Positions 46,384 to 57,290 of a DNA stretch of 64,000 nucleotides are shown one piece after another. Source of the DNA: Taxillus chinensis (lineage: Eukaryota > Streptophyta > Magnoliopsida > Santalales > Loranthaceae); contig CM042091.1 in the NCBI GenBank assembly GCA_023512835.1, positions 2,676,553-2,740,552 of the forward strand. The letters are read 5' to 3'. Positions within the stretch are counted from its first letter, which is position 1. The number at the start of each line of letters is the position of its first letter. The translations under genes and the position numbers were made by a program. The notes under the pieces were generated by a model. The model worked only from the letters and a program-made list of their open reading frames with translations. It did no database searches and had not been told where the DNA came from.

Positions 46384-46776
46384 AAAATGGAGAGAAGGAA
46401 AATAACACAACACACTGCAAACCCACACGCACGACGCCCAACCCAAGCAAGCCGAGTAGGCCTTCTTAAAAACCCTTGCCGTTAATTAGTAAACTATACT
46501 AAAAAAAACTTTTAGTGTGTTGCATGACCCAAAAACCTTACAAATGGACGGGTTAAAAAAAAGACTATAAATGGGGAGAAGGAATACAATACAACACACT
46601 GCGAACCCACACGCACGTCCAACCCAAAAAAGCGAGTGGGCTTCCGTAAAAACGCTTTTTTCAATGAAGGCCTCCTTAAAAACCCTTATCGTTAGTGCAC
46701 TATAGTGACTATACAAACAAACTTTCAGAAATGCATGACCCAAAACCCTTTATATATGGACTTAATTAGTCGGTTG
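46384..46776. repeat. Diverged tandem duplication of about 180 bp
   Basis: Two segments (about 46384-46554 and 46568-46776) share in order AATGG.GAGAAGGAA, ACACACTGC, AACCCACACGCACG, CCTTCTTAAAAACCC / CCTCCTTAAAAACCC, and GCATGACCCAAAA. They lie downstream of the DUF1677 gene on its 3' side and have no coding content. Confidence 0.75.
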
Positions 46777-47027
46777 AAAAGAGGTTTTATATATATATAT
46801 ATATATATATTGGGTATACTGCAAGGTTGAATTCCGCATATGCAGATTAGAAAGACAGGAGGTCGAATGAACTCCAGTAGGTAGGTAGTGGTACTGAAGG
46901 ATCTGTTCTAATACCTCCATGAGTTGCAAAGATAAAGGGGAGAGGTAGAAAAACCATGACCATTTCGATCCCCTTACGAATGATGAGGACATGGACAGAG
47001 GCCGAAGGCCAACTAAATATTGGACGC

Positions 47028-47630
47028 TCACTCACTGGGATGTATATGGAGATCACTTATCTCCCTCGTAATTGCAGGAATGCAGCTGGAGCTCCTAGTG
47101 AGTCCGCCACTGCCCGGAGCACGACCACTACTACTGTTTCTAGGACTAGTGTATGTGGATCCATGCCTGCCTTCAGACGCGCTCTTCTTCAACAGCTTCC
47201 TCATGGCCTCGGCTTGGCACAACACGGGATAGGCCTTCCCAAGCTTGTTGAACCTAACACAGGCGCTCATGTGTGCGACCAAAGCATCCTCCAGCCCCCT
47301 CTTCCCCCCATTCTTCTCCACCTCTTCCTTGACGGCCTCCGCACAGAGCCCGCATATCCACTTGCCTGAAAACCTTTCACGGACACGGCCGATGTACTCT
47401 GGGGTGCACTCCTCGCTCATGCCGCAACACTCGCACTTGGCATCCTCAACCTCCGATATGGGCGGTAGCTTGAGGTCGATAGCCTCTTTGTTTAGCTCAA
47501 AAGAAATGTCCGACATGGTCCGTTGGATGCCGCCGCCATTTGTGGGGTGTGTTGGGGGCTTGGAGAAGCTGCTACCCTTAGAGTAGGTGCTGACAAAGGT
47601 TTCTCCACTGCAGGGAGGCATGTTGTACAA
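47028..47630 (-). CDS. DUF1677 family protein
   Basis: A single exon of 200 residues from the ATG at 47630; a second in-frame ATG three codons later (47621) is possible. The conserved core occupies residues ~60-140. It starts with AKCECCGMSEECTPEYI, continues with VRERFSGKWICGLCAEAVKEE, and then LVAHMSACVRFNK. CxCC and CxxC-type cysteines suggest a zinc-binding fold, consistent with the plant DUF1677 family. A Ser-rich, basic C-terminal tail follows (TYTSPRNSSSGRAPGSGG, ~158-175). No signal peptide or membrane segment. Function is unknown. GC-rich coding in AT-rich surroundings, no introns. Unrelated neighbours on both sides. Confidence 0.9.
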   Translation of the reverse strand: MYNMPPCSGETFVSTYSKGSSFSKPPTHPTNGGGIQRTMSDISFELNKEAIDLKLPPISEVEDAKCECCGMSEECTPEYIGRVRERFSGKWICGLCAEAVKEEVEKNGGKRGLEDALVAHMSACVRFNKLGKAYPVLCQAEAMRKLLKKSASEGRHGSTYTSPRNSSSGRAPGSGGLTRSSSCIPAITREISDLHIHPSE

Positions 47631-47729
47631 AATGCTGAGAATATTTATTCTCGCTGCCGGATTGTGTGTCGATCGGGGTACTCTAATAATTATTGGGAAA
47701 ATCGAAGGCCTTCTAAAGGTCTCGAAGCA

Positions 47730-47741
47730 ATATATATATCA
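47730..47741 (-). promoter_or_regulatory. Candidate TATA box of the DUF1677 gene
   Basis: A TATATATAT run about 100 bases upstream of the ATG on the gene strand. Position is the main support. Confidence 0.4.
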
Positions 47742-47869
47742 GAGTTGGAAAAACAACTTGGCTTGGCTGTGGCAGAAAATGGAGTGCATGGGCTCTCATT
47801 TATATTAGTTACGATCGATTTCCCATTGTTTAATTTGGACATCCCAATTGTCATATTCTAGAGGACATT

Positions 47870-48781
47870 GGACATAGACAACACTCACATGTCGGAAAGC
47901 TTGCAGGTTTGATCCGAAAATTAATGAATATTCTATATTTTTACGTGAAGCTTTGTTTCACCTTTGCGGATTGAATTAAATGCCCATCTTTTTACATCCA
48001 CAAAAAAGAGATGCATGGATACCCATACCCATCCATATAACAACCTAACAAAGCATCTTTTCAAAATAATAATATATAATAATATTATTATTATTAACCT
48101 ACCAAAGCAATCACCAGTAAACGTTACTCTTGAAAGCGGCACTCGAGTTGCCTTTGAATTTTTGGGAGACCTAATATTTAATTATTTAACAACCGGAATA
48201 CACGCGGAGAATAAGCAGTACTGTCATGGCAAGACGCCAACAATTAGGCGTTCACGGGCAGTGATACACGCCCCAAGGTTATCAACTCTGCCTCAGCACC
48301 ACAACAACGTAACACACGTTGAACCACACACTCCCCGACCCACTGTTTCCGTTTACTGCCGGTGACTGGTAGTATCTGGCGTGGCGCGCGCCTAAATCGG
48401 CTGCATGCATGCCCACAAGGCCACAACTTTAATTACTCACGGGAAGCGGACGTCAACCACGAATACAACCGATCGAAGTGATTAAAGGCAAAGGAAAAAG
48501 TTGTGTGGTTTGGTATCACATGCAAGCATAACAGAAGCATCACTAATCGACAAATTGGCTAGCTTTATGGCCTCATGGATTTCTTGAGGGAAAGGAGAAA
48601 AAATGTGCAGGTTTGAGTGTTTAAAGTTTTCGGGATTTAATGAAAAGAAACCAGAGCTACCCAACTGTCAGATTCAAGTGCATTATATTTGATACTTAAT
48701 TCGGTATAGATCGAGGGATTAGAGATGAAATATATTTATATTTTTCTTTGCAACTTTTGTCATTGATCGATAGACCGTGAG

Positions 48782-48819
<38 letters not shown>

Positions 48820-49712
48820 TATCTGGGCAACGTTTAAGTAGGTAGTCCATATAATAATATGCACAAATGCGTGCATTCTCAGGTCTCTGGGGTACGGTCA
48901 TGTAAGAAAATATCTTATAATTAATGTTGAACATTTTTAATATTATTCACTAATACGAACGATTTTTTTTTTTAAAATTCCAGTGAACACATAAAATCCC
49001 TGCTTTAACTCCAAATAAACCTCATTAAAAGTTAACAAAATTGCTAAATTATTTCTAAATTTATCATAGTGGATATATATTAGTCATTGCAAATTATTTC
49101 TCTCACCGTCTCACCTTCCACATTCCGTTTTAAATGTTGAAAAATTATGGAATCATAGAGAAAATCGAAAGACACCCGTCCTACTTTCACGATTAAATTC
49201 AAACTCACTAATATTGCATGTTTCAGCAAAGTAGCCCTTCAAGAAAAAAAAACGGACTTTTAAATTTTTCTTTTTAGAAAAAATAATTACAAAGTTAGGG
49301 AGAAATAGGAATTAGAAAAAGAAGAAAATTAATTTCTCTAATTTTTAATGATATAATTATAATGTCTTGGCCATGGATTCCTTTTATATATTTTTTGAAA
49401 AAGTATTGTTTAGCGCATTTAAGAGCATTTACATGGTGTCAATATAACTTAGTTATAATTTAATTAAAATTTTAACTTATATAAAATTTAACTAGTCTAA
49501 TTTTAACACATGAAATACAAGCTTCAACAAGATTTTAATAATTACATTAAAATATTTATTAAAATTATAAATTTTCTCTCCGGTCAACAATTATCCCTCC
49601 GGCGGACTACAACACCCCTCCTCCCTTTTAATTACCTTTCTCTCCCCCGTCGCCCCCTCCTCTCCTGCGAGCTGCTCTCTCTCCCCCTGCAACGCCACAA
49701 CCCTCCCTCTCC
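47870..49712. other. Intergenic region
   Basis: No gene is recognised. Contains a TA microsatellite at about 48785-48817 and a C/T-rich block at 49575-49712 similar to the C/T-rich blocks at 53320-53570. These C/T-rich pieces were contiguous before the insertions at 49721-53313. Confidence 0.5.
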
Positions 49713-49723
49713 TACGAGCCTAG

Positions 49724-52700
49724 TGTCACGACCCGAGCAGCGTGATGTTGGCGGGACGTTTCTCAATGGCACGATTCAGGAATGTATTCGTGCTACGTAA
49801 AGGAGAGGGGTTGGTTGAAAGCGTAGATGGTGCGCAGCGGAAGGTTCCAGGCAGTTCATGGAGGAAAACGGATGGAACCCCTTCGGAGTTCAGACGTGCC
49901 GACCCGGTTGAATGCGAGGAGCACACCGCTACTCGAGGACTTGACGTTGAAGAAGGGATTTGGCCATCCTTACACAAACTGGTCGGGAACTGGAGCCGTT
50001 CTCCTAATCAGCCCAGTGGCAGGGCGAAACCAGTCTATGTGCACTTCTACCCTCAAAGGCTAAACATAGCGGACCGTGGATAGAGAAGCTAAGTGCCGCA
50101 ATGGGTTGAGAGGCGCAGGAAACCTGACCCCGTAACAAGTGGTATCAGAGCCGAACCGGCCCATATCCTGAAGACTCGCCGAGCACTCTCGCGAGTAGCA
50201 TGATCCCAAGGTGGGAGCTCACAGAGGTGAGTCGACCGATAGTGTCTTGCACGCCTTGCGTCCATAGAGTTGGAGTATCCTAGAGTGTCAAACAGAGTTG
50301 GGCAAGGGATTATGAAGGAGCGCATCGGAGCGATCTTGGAAGCCTCCTATTGTCTGGACATTGGGCGAGTGAGAGAGCATCTTGGTAAAGGTGTTGCAAC
50401 CTGCGGGGAAGCGATGTCTAACCAGTTGACATTGGGCGAGTGGGAGGGCATCGAGGTAAAGATGCCATCGCCAGCGGGGAAGCGATGTCGACAAACACAA
50501 TATGAGGACGTTACGAGGATTGGGTGGAGCAGAATGTCACGACCCAAGCAGCGTGGTGCTGGCGGGACGTTTCTCAGTGGCACGATTCAGGAATGTATTC
50601 GTGCAACGTAAATGAGAGGGGTTGGTTAAAAGCGTAGATGGTGCACAGCAGAAGGTTCCAGGCAGTTCGTGGCGGAAAACGGATGGAACCCCTTCAGAGT
50701 TCAGACGTGCCGACCCGGTTGAATGCGGGGAGCACGCCGCTAGTCGAGGACTTGACGTTGAAGAAGGGATTTGGCCATCCTTACACAAACTGGTCGGGAA
50801 CTGGAGCCGTTCTCCTGATCAGCCCAGTGGCAGGGCGAAACCAATCTACGTACGCTTCAACCCTCAAAGGCTAAACTTAGCGGACCGTGGATAGAGAAGC
50901 TAAGTATCGCAATGGATTGAGAGGGGCAGGAAACCTGACCCCGTGATAAGTGGTATCAGAGACGAACCGGCCCGTATCCTGAAGACTCGCCGAGCACTCT
51001 CGCGAGTATTGTGATCCCAAGGTGGGAGCTCACAGAGGTGAGTCGACCGATAGTGTCTTGCACGCATTGCGTCCATAGAGTTGGAGTATCCTAGAGTGTG
51101 ATACAGAGTTGGGCAAGAGAGTACGAAGGAGCGCGTCGGAGTGATCTTGGAAGCCTCCTATCCTCTGGACATTGGGCGAGTGGGAGAGCATCTTGGTAAA
51201 GGTGTTGCAACCTGCGGGGAAGCGATGTCCAACCAGTTGACATTGGGCGAGTGGGAGGGCGTCGAGGTAAAGATGTCATCGCCTGCGGGGAAGCAATGTC
51301 GACAAACGCAACGAGGACGTTACGAGGATTGTGTGGAGGAGAATGTCACGACCCGAGCAGCGTGGTGCTGGCGGGACGTTTCTCGGTGGCACGATTCAGG
51401 AATGTATTCGTGCTACGTAAAGGAGAAGGGTTGGTTGAAAGCGTAGATGGTGCGCAGCGGAAAGTTCCAGGCAGTCCGTGGAGGAAAACGGATGGAACTC
51501 CTTCGGAGTTCAGACGTGCCAACCCGGTTGAATGTGGGGAGCACGCTGCTAGTCGAGGACTTGACGTTGAAGAAGAGATTTGTGTCACGACCCGAGCAGC
51601 GTGGTGCTGGCGGGACATTTCTCGGTGGCACGATTCAGGAATGTAGTCGTGCTACGTAAAGGAGAGGGGTTGGTTGAAGCGTAGATGGTGCACAGCGAGA
51701 AGGTTCCAGGCAGTTCGTGGAGGAGAACGAATGGAACCCCTTCGGAGTTCAGATGTGCCGACCCGATTGAATGCGGGGAGCACACTGCTAGTCGAGGACT
51801 TGACGTTGAAGAAGGGATTTGGCCATCCTTACACAAACTGGTCGGGAACTGATGAGCCCAGTAGCAGGGCGAAACCAGTCTACGTGCGCTTCCATCCTCA
51901 AAGGCTAAACTTAGCGGACCGTGGATATTGAAGCTAAGTGCCGCAATGGGTTGAGAGGCGGAGGAAACCTGACCCTGTGACAAGTGGTATCAGAGCCGAA
52001 CCGGCCAGTATCCTAAAAACTCGCCGAGCACTCTCGCGAGTAGCGTGATCCCAAGGTGGGAGCTCACAGAGGTGAGTCGACCGATAGTGTCTTGCACGCC
52101 TTGCATCCATAGAGTTGGAGTATCCTAGAGTGTGATACAGAGTTGGGCAAGGGAGTACAAAGGAGAGCGTCGGAGCGATCTTGGAAGCCTCCTATCCTTT
52201 AGACATTGGGCAAGTGGGCGAGCATCTTGGTAAAGGTGTTACAACCTGCGGGGAAGCGATGTCCAAAATGTTGACATTGGGCGAGTGGGAGGGCGTTGAG
52301 GTAACGATGCCATTGCCTGCGGGGAAGCAATGTCGACAAGCGCAACGAGGACGTTGTGAGGATTGGGTGGAGGAGAATGTCACGACCTGAGCAGCGTGGT
52401 GCTGGCAGGACGTTTCTCAGTGGCACGATTCAGGAATGTAATCGTGCTATGTAAAGGAGAGGGGTTAGTTGAAGCATAGATGGTGCGCAACGAAAAGGTT
52501 CCAGGCAGTTCGTGGAGGATAACGGATGGAACCCCTTCGGGGTTCAGATGTGCCGACCCGGTTGAATGTGGGGAGCACGCCGCTAGTCGAGGACTTGACG
52601 TTGAAGAAGGGATTTGGCCATCCTTACACAAACTGGTCGGGACCTGGAGCCGTTCTCCTGATGAGCCATGTGGCAGGGCGAAACCAGTCTACGTGCGCTT

Positions 52701-52970
52701 CAACCCTCAAAGGCTAAACTTAGCGGACCGTGGATAGAGAAGCTAAGTGCCGCATTGGGTTGAGAGGCGCAGGAAACCTGACCCCGTGACATTTGGCCAT
52801 CCTTACACAAACTGGTCGGGAACTGGAGCCGTTCTCCTGATGAGCCCAATGGCAGGGCGAAACCAGTCTACGTGCGCTTCAACCCTCAAAGGCTAAACTT
52901 AGCGGACCGTGGATAGAGAAGCTAAGTGCCGCAATGGGTTGAGAGGCGCAGGAAACCTAACCCCATGACA
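49724..52970 (+). mobile_element. TRIM array with three LTRs and two internal domains, host of a nested TRIM
   Basis: LTR copies are 49724-50137, 50535-50948, and a third split into 51344-51582 plus 52792-52970. Each is 414 bp, beginning TGTCACGACCC and ending near GTGACA (one copy GTGATA, one GTAACA). Internal domains are 50138-50534 and 50949-51343. Each internal domain begins AG and then a primer-binding site such as TGGTATCAGAGCC (50140-50152) and ends with a purine stretch GGATTGGGTGGAG.AGAA before the next LTR. CTAG flanks the whole array (49720-49723 and 52971-52974). Each internal domain carries two roughly 70-bp sub-repeats (GACATTGGGCGAGTG...GGGGAAGCGATGTC). No frame encodes gag or pol; the 60-113-residue frames here are incidental. 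Confidence 0.88.
51583..52791 (+). mobile_element. Complete TRIM nested inside an LTR of the TRIM array
   Basis: LTR 51583-51982 (400 bp, with a short internal deletion near 51850), internal domain 51983-52377 with primer-binding site TGGTATCAGAGCC at 51985-51997, LTR 52378-52791 (414 bp). It interrupts the third LTR of the host array: the host sequence reads up to TTTG (51579-51582) and resumes with TTTG (52792-52795). The two host parts sum to exactly 414 bp once this 4-bp duplication is counted once. No coding capacity; mobilisation would need enzymes from another element. Confidence 0.88.
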
Positions 52971-53313
52971 CTAGGGATGGCAATGGGACGGATTATACCG
53001 GGTACCTGTCTCGCCCCACCCCTAATGGGACGGGTTTGAGATCGGTATAATCGGATTCGGGGTGGATTTAAGACGAATATCTTCGACCCGATAAGGATTT
53101 GGGATGAGTTTGGGACAGGATAACCCCTCCCAAACTCGTATATATAAGGAAATATAACAGGTTTGCCAGGTACCCGCCCCGCCCTGACCCTATTGGAAAG
53201 AATTTCGGGTCAGCAATATTATGTTCGGGGCAGGTTTGGGATATGATTTTCTTAGACAGGATGAGTTCGGGATAGGGGTGACCCATCTCAAACCCGCCCC
53301 ATTATCATCCCTA

Positions 53314-53570
53314 TGCGAGCCGACCCTCTCCCCCGTCATAGCTCTCTCTCCCCTGCTGCCCCCTCTCCCCTCCTCTGCTGCGAGCCGCACTCTTTCCCAC
53401 TACAACGCTGCAGCGTCTCCTCTCCCGCGAACCACCCCCCTCCCCCCTTCACATCTCTCTCTCTCCCCCGTTGCTCCTTTCCCCTCCTCTCCCGCGAGCC
53501 ACCCTCTCTCCCACTGCAACACCGCAACCTCTCCTCTCCCGCGAGCCACTCCCCTCACAGCCGATTGTGC
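53314..53570. repeat. C/T-rich duplicated blocks
   Basis: Two imperfect copies (about 53320-53445 and 53446-53560) share CTCTCCCCCGT, CCCCTCCTCT, GCGAGCC and CCACTGCAAC blocks. A third copy lies left of the TRIM pile at about 49625-49720. Long open frames here come from composition and repetition. Confidence 0.65.
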
Positions 53571-53720
53571 TTTCACGATCTAGATCTAATGGAAAGAAGG
53601 GTGTTTGTTGTTGTTACCGTAGGCGGCGTCGGCGGCCGTGGTGGTGGAGGGAGATTTGAAGTCGGAGGATGAGAGCTGGTTTTGGTCATGGGAGAGGAGA
53701 TACGATGGCATCTGGGGGAG

Positions 53721-53757
53721 AGCTAAATATTATTTTAATCATAAATAATATTTAGCT
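53721..53757. repeat. Perfect 15-bp inverted repeat (hairpin)
   Basis: AGCTAAATATTATTT (53721-53735) and its exact reverse complement (53743-53757) are separated by a 7-base loop. Confidence 0.9.
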
Positions 53758-53850
53758 TATAAAATCAGCTGGCTAGATTTGGCGAGTCATTTAACAAAAT
53801 ATTAAAATCATTGTAGCGTTATTTTTTCAGCTTTAGCTATTAATTAGCTA

Positions 53851-54721
53851 TTATTTAACGTTTGTCAATCCTAGCCCGATTGCTCTAACAAAGTGATATA
53901 TTGGTTATCTAGAAATACATCAGTGGTATCTTGGCGGGAGGATACTGAAATTCCATCCAAGTAAAATTTAAATTTCAAATTTTAATATATATATATATAT
54001 ATAAATTAAAAGTTGAAATTTATTATTCATATAAATAAAAAATCACAAATAAATTATTTATTATAATCTTTTATAATTAATTTTTACATGTTTCCTGTTT
54101 TGAAATAATTACATAATAAATTCATTATCAATGCTGTGAAAAATATTTTTATCTATATAAACAATCAAACTATTATTCACTCATTCGACCATTCAATCAA
54201 TTCTTTACAATTTTCATAGCAAAAAATGCTCTTTATACAATGACAATCACAATCTTCCAAGTTAATGCCAAAGTTACCCACAAATAAACAAATAGCTAGA
54301 TCACTTTTTTGTTACTCTCTATTATTTTTGAAACAAGATTACAAATCCTTTGGAGTCTTGAAAACTTAATAGTTTGACTCCCTTTAAGTAAGGTGAATAG
54401 GGTTTATTTGGGCTAAACTTTTATGAGTTTTTTAATTATATATTAATTACTAATACTATTATATAGATAATTTGTCCACCATAATCACATGCTAATAAAA
54501 TACACGCATATCATTTTTTTTATACTAACAAGTTGAGGGTGGGCATTTGCCCATCATCACTTGCTAAATCCACTCATGGTAATAGTTACATCCACTAGTT
54601 ATCACTTTTCTCCAAGTTATTACCCAGGGTTATTAGTACATTGATTCCAAGTGTTATTTTTAGTACCTTTGCACTCATTACTTAAATTTTTTATTTAACG
54701 TTTGTCAATCCTAGCCCGATT
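53851..54721. repeat. Exact 31-bp direct repeat, 840 bp apart
   Basis: The same 31 bases, beginning TTATTTAACGTTTGTCAATC and ending CTAGCCCGATT, occur at 53851-53881 and 54691-54721. The intervening DNA is AT-rich without coding content. Confidence 0.85.
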
Positions 54722-55899
54722 TCTTGAAAACCTATATTGTTAAAAGATTTCTAATTAAAACATTAGTAGTAGATTAGTAAAATTTCAAAAAATTTATATA
54801 CAAGAAATAATATTGGCCACAAATTAAACTCGAAATTTATATTTTAACTATAAAATTTATTGAAATTTTAAACTTCAATGTACTGACTAACTAAATTTAC
54901 TTAAATTTAATCAAATTTGACTAGCTGGTGCCTCGAAGTTTGAAATTTTAACAAAGTTTGTAGCCAAAACATAGATTCCAAGTACAATTTGTGAAATATC
55001 GCTTCATGTAGCCAAATTTATGAAAACTTTTAGCTAGCCCACTACTAATGCTCTTAGATGATTACGTTCAAATATCTCATGGCCTTTGAAATTATAATCC
55101 TAGAGTTGTCCAGTGGATATTTAAAAATAACTAGGGAGAGGTGGATCAAGCATTATACAAAAAAGTCATCTTTTATTTAAAAAAATTAAAACATTATAGG
55201 AAGTGTCATCAATGGAGAATACTTTTCTCATATCAATTATCTAATTACATGTTAAATAGAGTTACATTGACCATATTTTTGTTATCTAGATATTATGTTT
55301 AATACTATACTATAATCACTCACATATTATTTCCTTCTATACTAGTAGATCCTCCATTATTAAATATTGACTTTCTGTTTGTAGATTATTTTCTAACTCA
55401 CACCAATCATCTCTAGCTCACACTAACACTCCACTTCAAGTTAATGTATATAGATCTCTTATGCATAACTAGCCATGTGAGTTGTAGAAGTCTTTACTTG
55501 ATACTATCTTAGTAAAAGCACTAGTAACAAATTTCTTATAGATGTCTATTTTCTTTTATTTAGGGAAAAAGTTATAAAATTATCCTTACAAAAGAAATCT
55601 TATATTTAACTTTTTTTATGAGATTTGTATAGTATTTTCCAATATATTGGGAAGCAATGTTTATTTCTTATAATTATTAAATTATATATATAAAATTTCT
55701 CTCACATTCTTGTTTACCACAACTTTAACTTTTATTCCATATTAAATTATAAAAATATTAATAAATTAAAAATATTATAAAAATATTATTTTAATAATAT
55801 AAAGAGTAATTTAGAGAATTTATTGTGGTGTATATTTATATAATAAAATAAAAATATTTTAAATTTATAAATTTAAGAAAAATATATGGAAATCACATG
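54722..55899. other. AT-rich spacer with possible MITE relic
   Basis: The reverse complement around 55020-55060 reads AAGAGCATTAGTAGTGGGCT, a pattern common at the ends of short plant DNA elements. No partner end was fixed. No gene. Confidence 0.35.
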
Positions 55900-57290
55900 T
55901 GACTGCCCTAAGTATGTCTCTTGGTTAATCTTTAAACTTCACAAATTAGAAGCAAATAATTTTTGCTTCCGAATTTTCCTTGATGAAATATCGATCCCCT
56001 TCCACATGCTTTGATCGATCATGCTATACTAGATTGTGAGATATCATAATGCCAAATTTATTATTGCGTAATAACTTCATTTCTGAAGTAGGAGTAAAAC
56101 CAAGTTTAGTACAAAGTCTCCTAATCCATAGAAGTTCGCACAGTCCCTTTGTTATTCTTTGAAATTTAGCTTCAACACTAGATAGTACAATTACTTTTTA
56201 TTTCTTGATTTTCCAAGTGACTAAGTTCTACCTACAAACAAAAAAATACCCTAAAGTAGATTTCCTGTCGAAGATACTTCCATCCCAATTTGCTTCTGTA
56301 TAGCCATTAATTTTCAAATGAATATTCTTTAAAAAATCAACCTCTTTCCAAGTGACATCTTCAAGTGTCGTAACATCTAAATTACAACATACATGTGATC
56401 TTTATTAAGATTATGTATGAATTGGCCGATTATGCACATAACAAAAGCAATATTTGAACAAGTTTGTGAGAAATATATTAATTTTCCAATTACTTTTAGG
56501 AAATTAATTTTTCAACTCCAAGTTTGTCATTTTGGATAATTGAAGTATCTACTAACTTGCACTCTAACATTCTTACGTCTTTTACATTTAGTACATATTT
56601 TCTTTGCAAAAGAAATATTTCTTCTCTAGATCAAGCAATTTTAACTCACATGCATAATTCTTCATTTCAAAGTAGTGGCCAATTCTTTTTATAGTTTTGA
56701 TATTTTTTATTCATCATTACTTGTAATAATGACATCATCCACATAAATTATTAACACAGTTAACTTCTTGCCATTATGTTTTATGAATAATGTATGATCT
56801 ATCCAAACCTCCAAAATTCTTTATTTCAAAGTGGCGGCTAATTCTTTATGTGGTTTCATTATTTCTTTTTCATCATCACTTACAATAATCACGTCATACA
56901 CATAGACTATTAACACATTTACCTTATTGCTATTATATTTTTTAACAATGTATGATTTGAGCAACTTTACTTAAACTCATAATTTCACATTGTCATGCAA
57001 AATCACCCAATGCATGCTTGAGGTGGTTATTTTAGGCCATATAGGGTTAGTTGTAGTTTGCATACAACTTCGGGATATGTAGAGACGTGTATTTCGAGGG
57101 AAAGTCGATATAGACTTCTTTTTCGAGTTTTCTATGCAAAATTGTATTTTTTTTATTATACTGGCTAAGTCAATATAGACTTCTTTATCGAGGTTAAATA
57201 AAGAAATTCTTACCGTATCAACTTTTGCTATTAGTTTAAAAGTCTCTTTGTAGTCACTCAATATACTTTACTGTTGGTGTCCACTTCGGG
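55900..57290 (-). pseudogene. Decayed Ty1/copia pol relic
   Basis: Minus-strand fragments appear in pol order from high to low coordinate: DYKETFKLIAKVDTVRISLF (reverse transcriptase palm, near 57220-57260), two versions of the catalytic segment (VLIVYVYDVIIVSDD near 56860-56920 and VLIIYVDDVIITSND near 56715-56765), GYTEANWDGSIFDRKSTLGY (RNase H, near 56240-56320) and SSVEAKFQRITKGLCELLW then RSKHVEGDRYFIKE (near 55980-56200). Many stops and frameshifts. No LTRs were recognised. It is far older than the element at 40054 and of a different copia subgroup. Confidence 0.8.

Larger units (their letters stand above)
49721..53313. mobile_element. hAT-type MITE, split by later TRIM insertion
   Basis: The MITE body is 52972-53313, starting TAGGGATGGCAATGGG and ending CCCATTATCATCCCTA, an inverted repeat with two mismatches. 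Its first three bases (TAG) also stand at 49721-49723, left of the inserted TRIM array. The outer flanks are TACGAGCC (49713-49720) and TGCGAGCC (53314-53321), a 7-of-8 match for the 8-bp duplication expected of hAT elements. It therefore predates the retroelements inside it. No coding capacity; the repeated GGGxxGGG and CCCGCCCC stretches are typical of this common plant repeat. Confidence 0.8.

Noticed and set aside
49742..52737. Many 60-130-residue open frames in the 50-53 kb region that look like a repeated gene family
   Set aside because: They lie in TRIM LTRs and internal domains, occur on both strands in several frames, repeat only because the DNA repeats, and match no protein domain.
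53190..53672. Open frames of 60-120 residues, Pro/Ser/Leu-rich
   Set aside because: Produced by C/T-rich duplicated blocks and the end of a MITE; no conserved motif.
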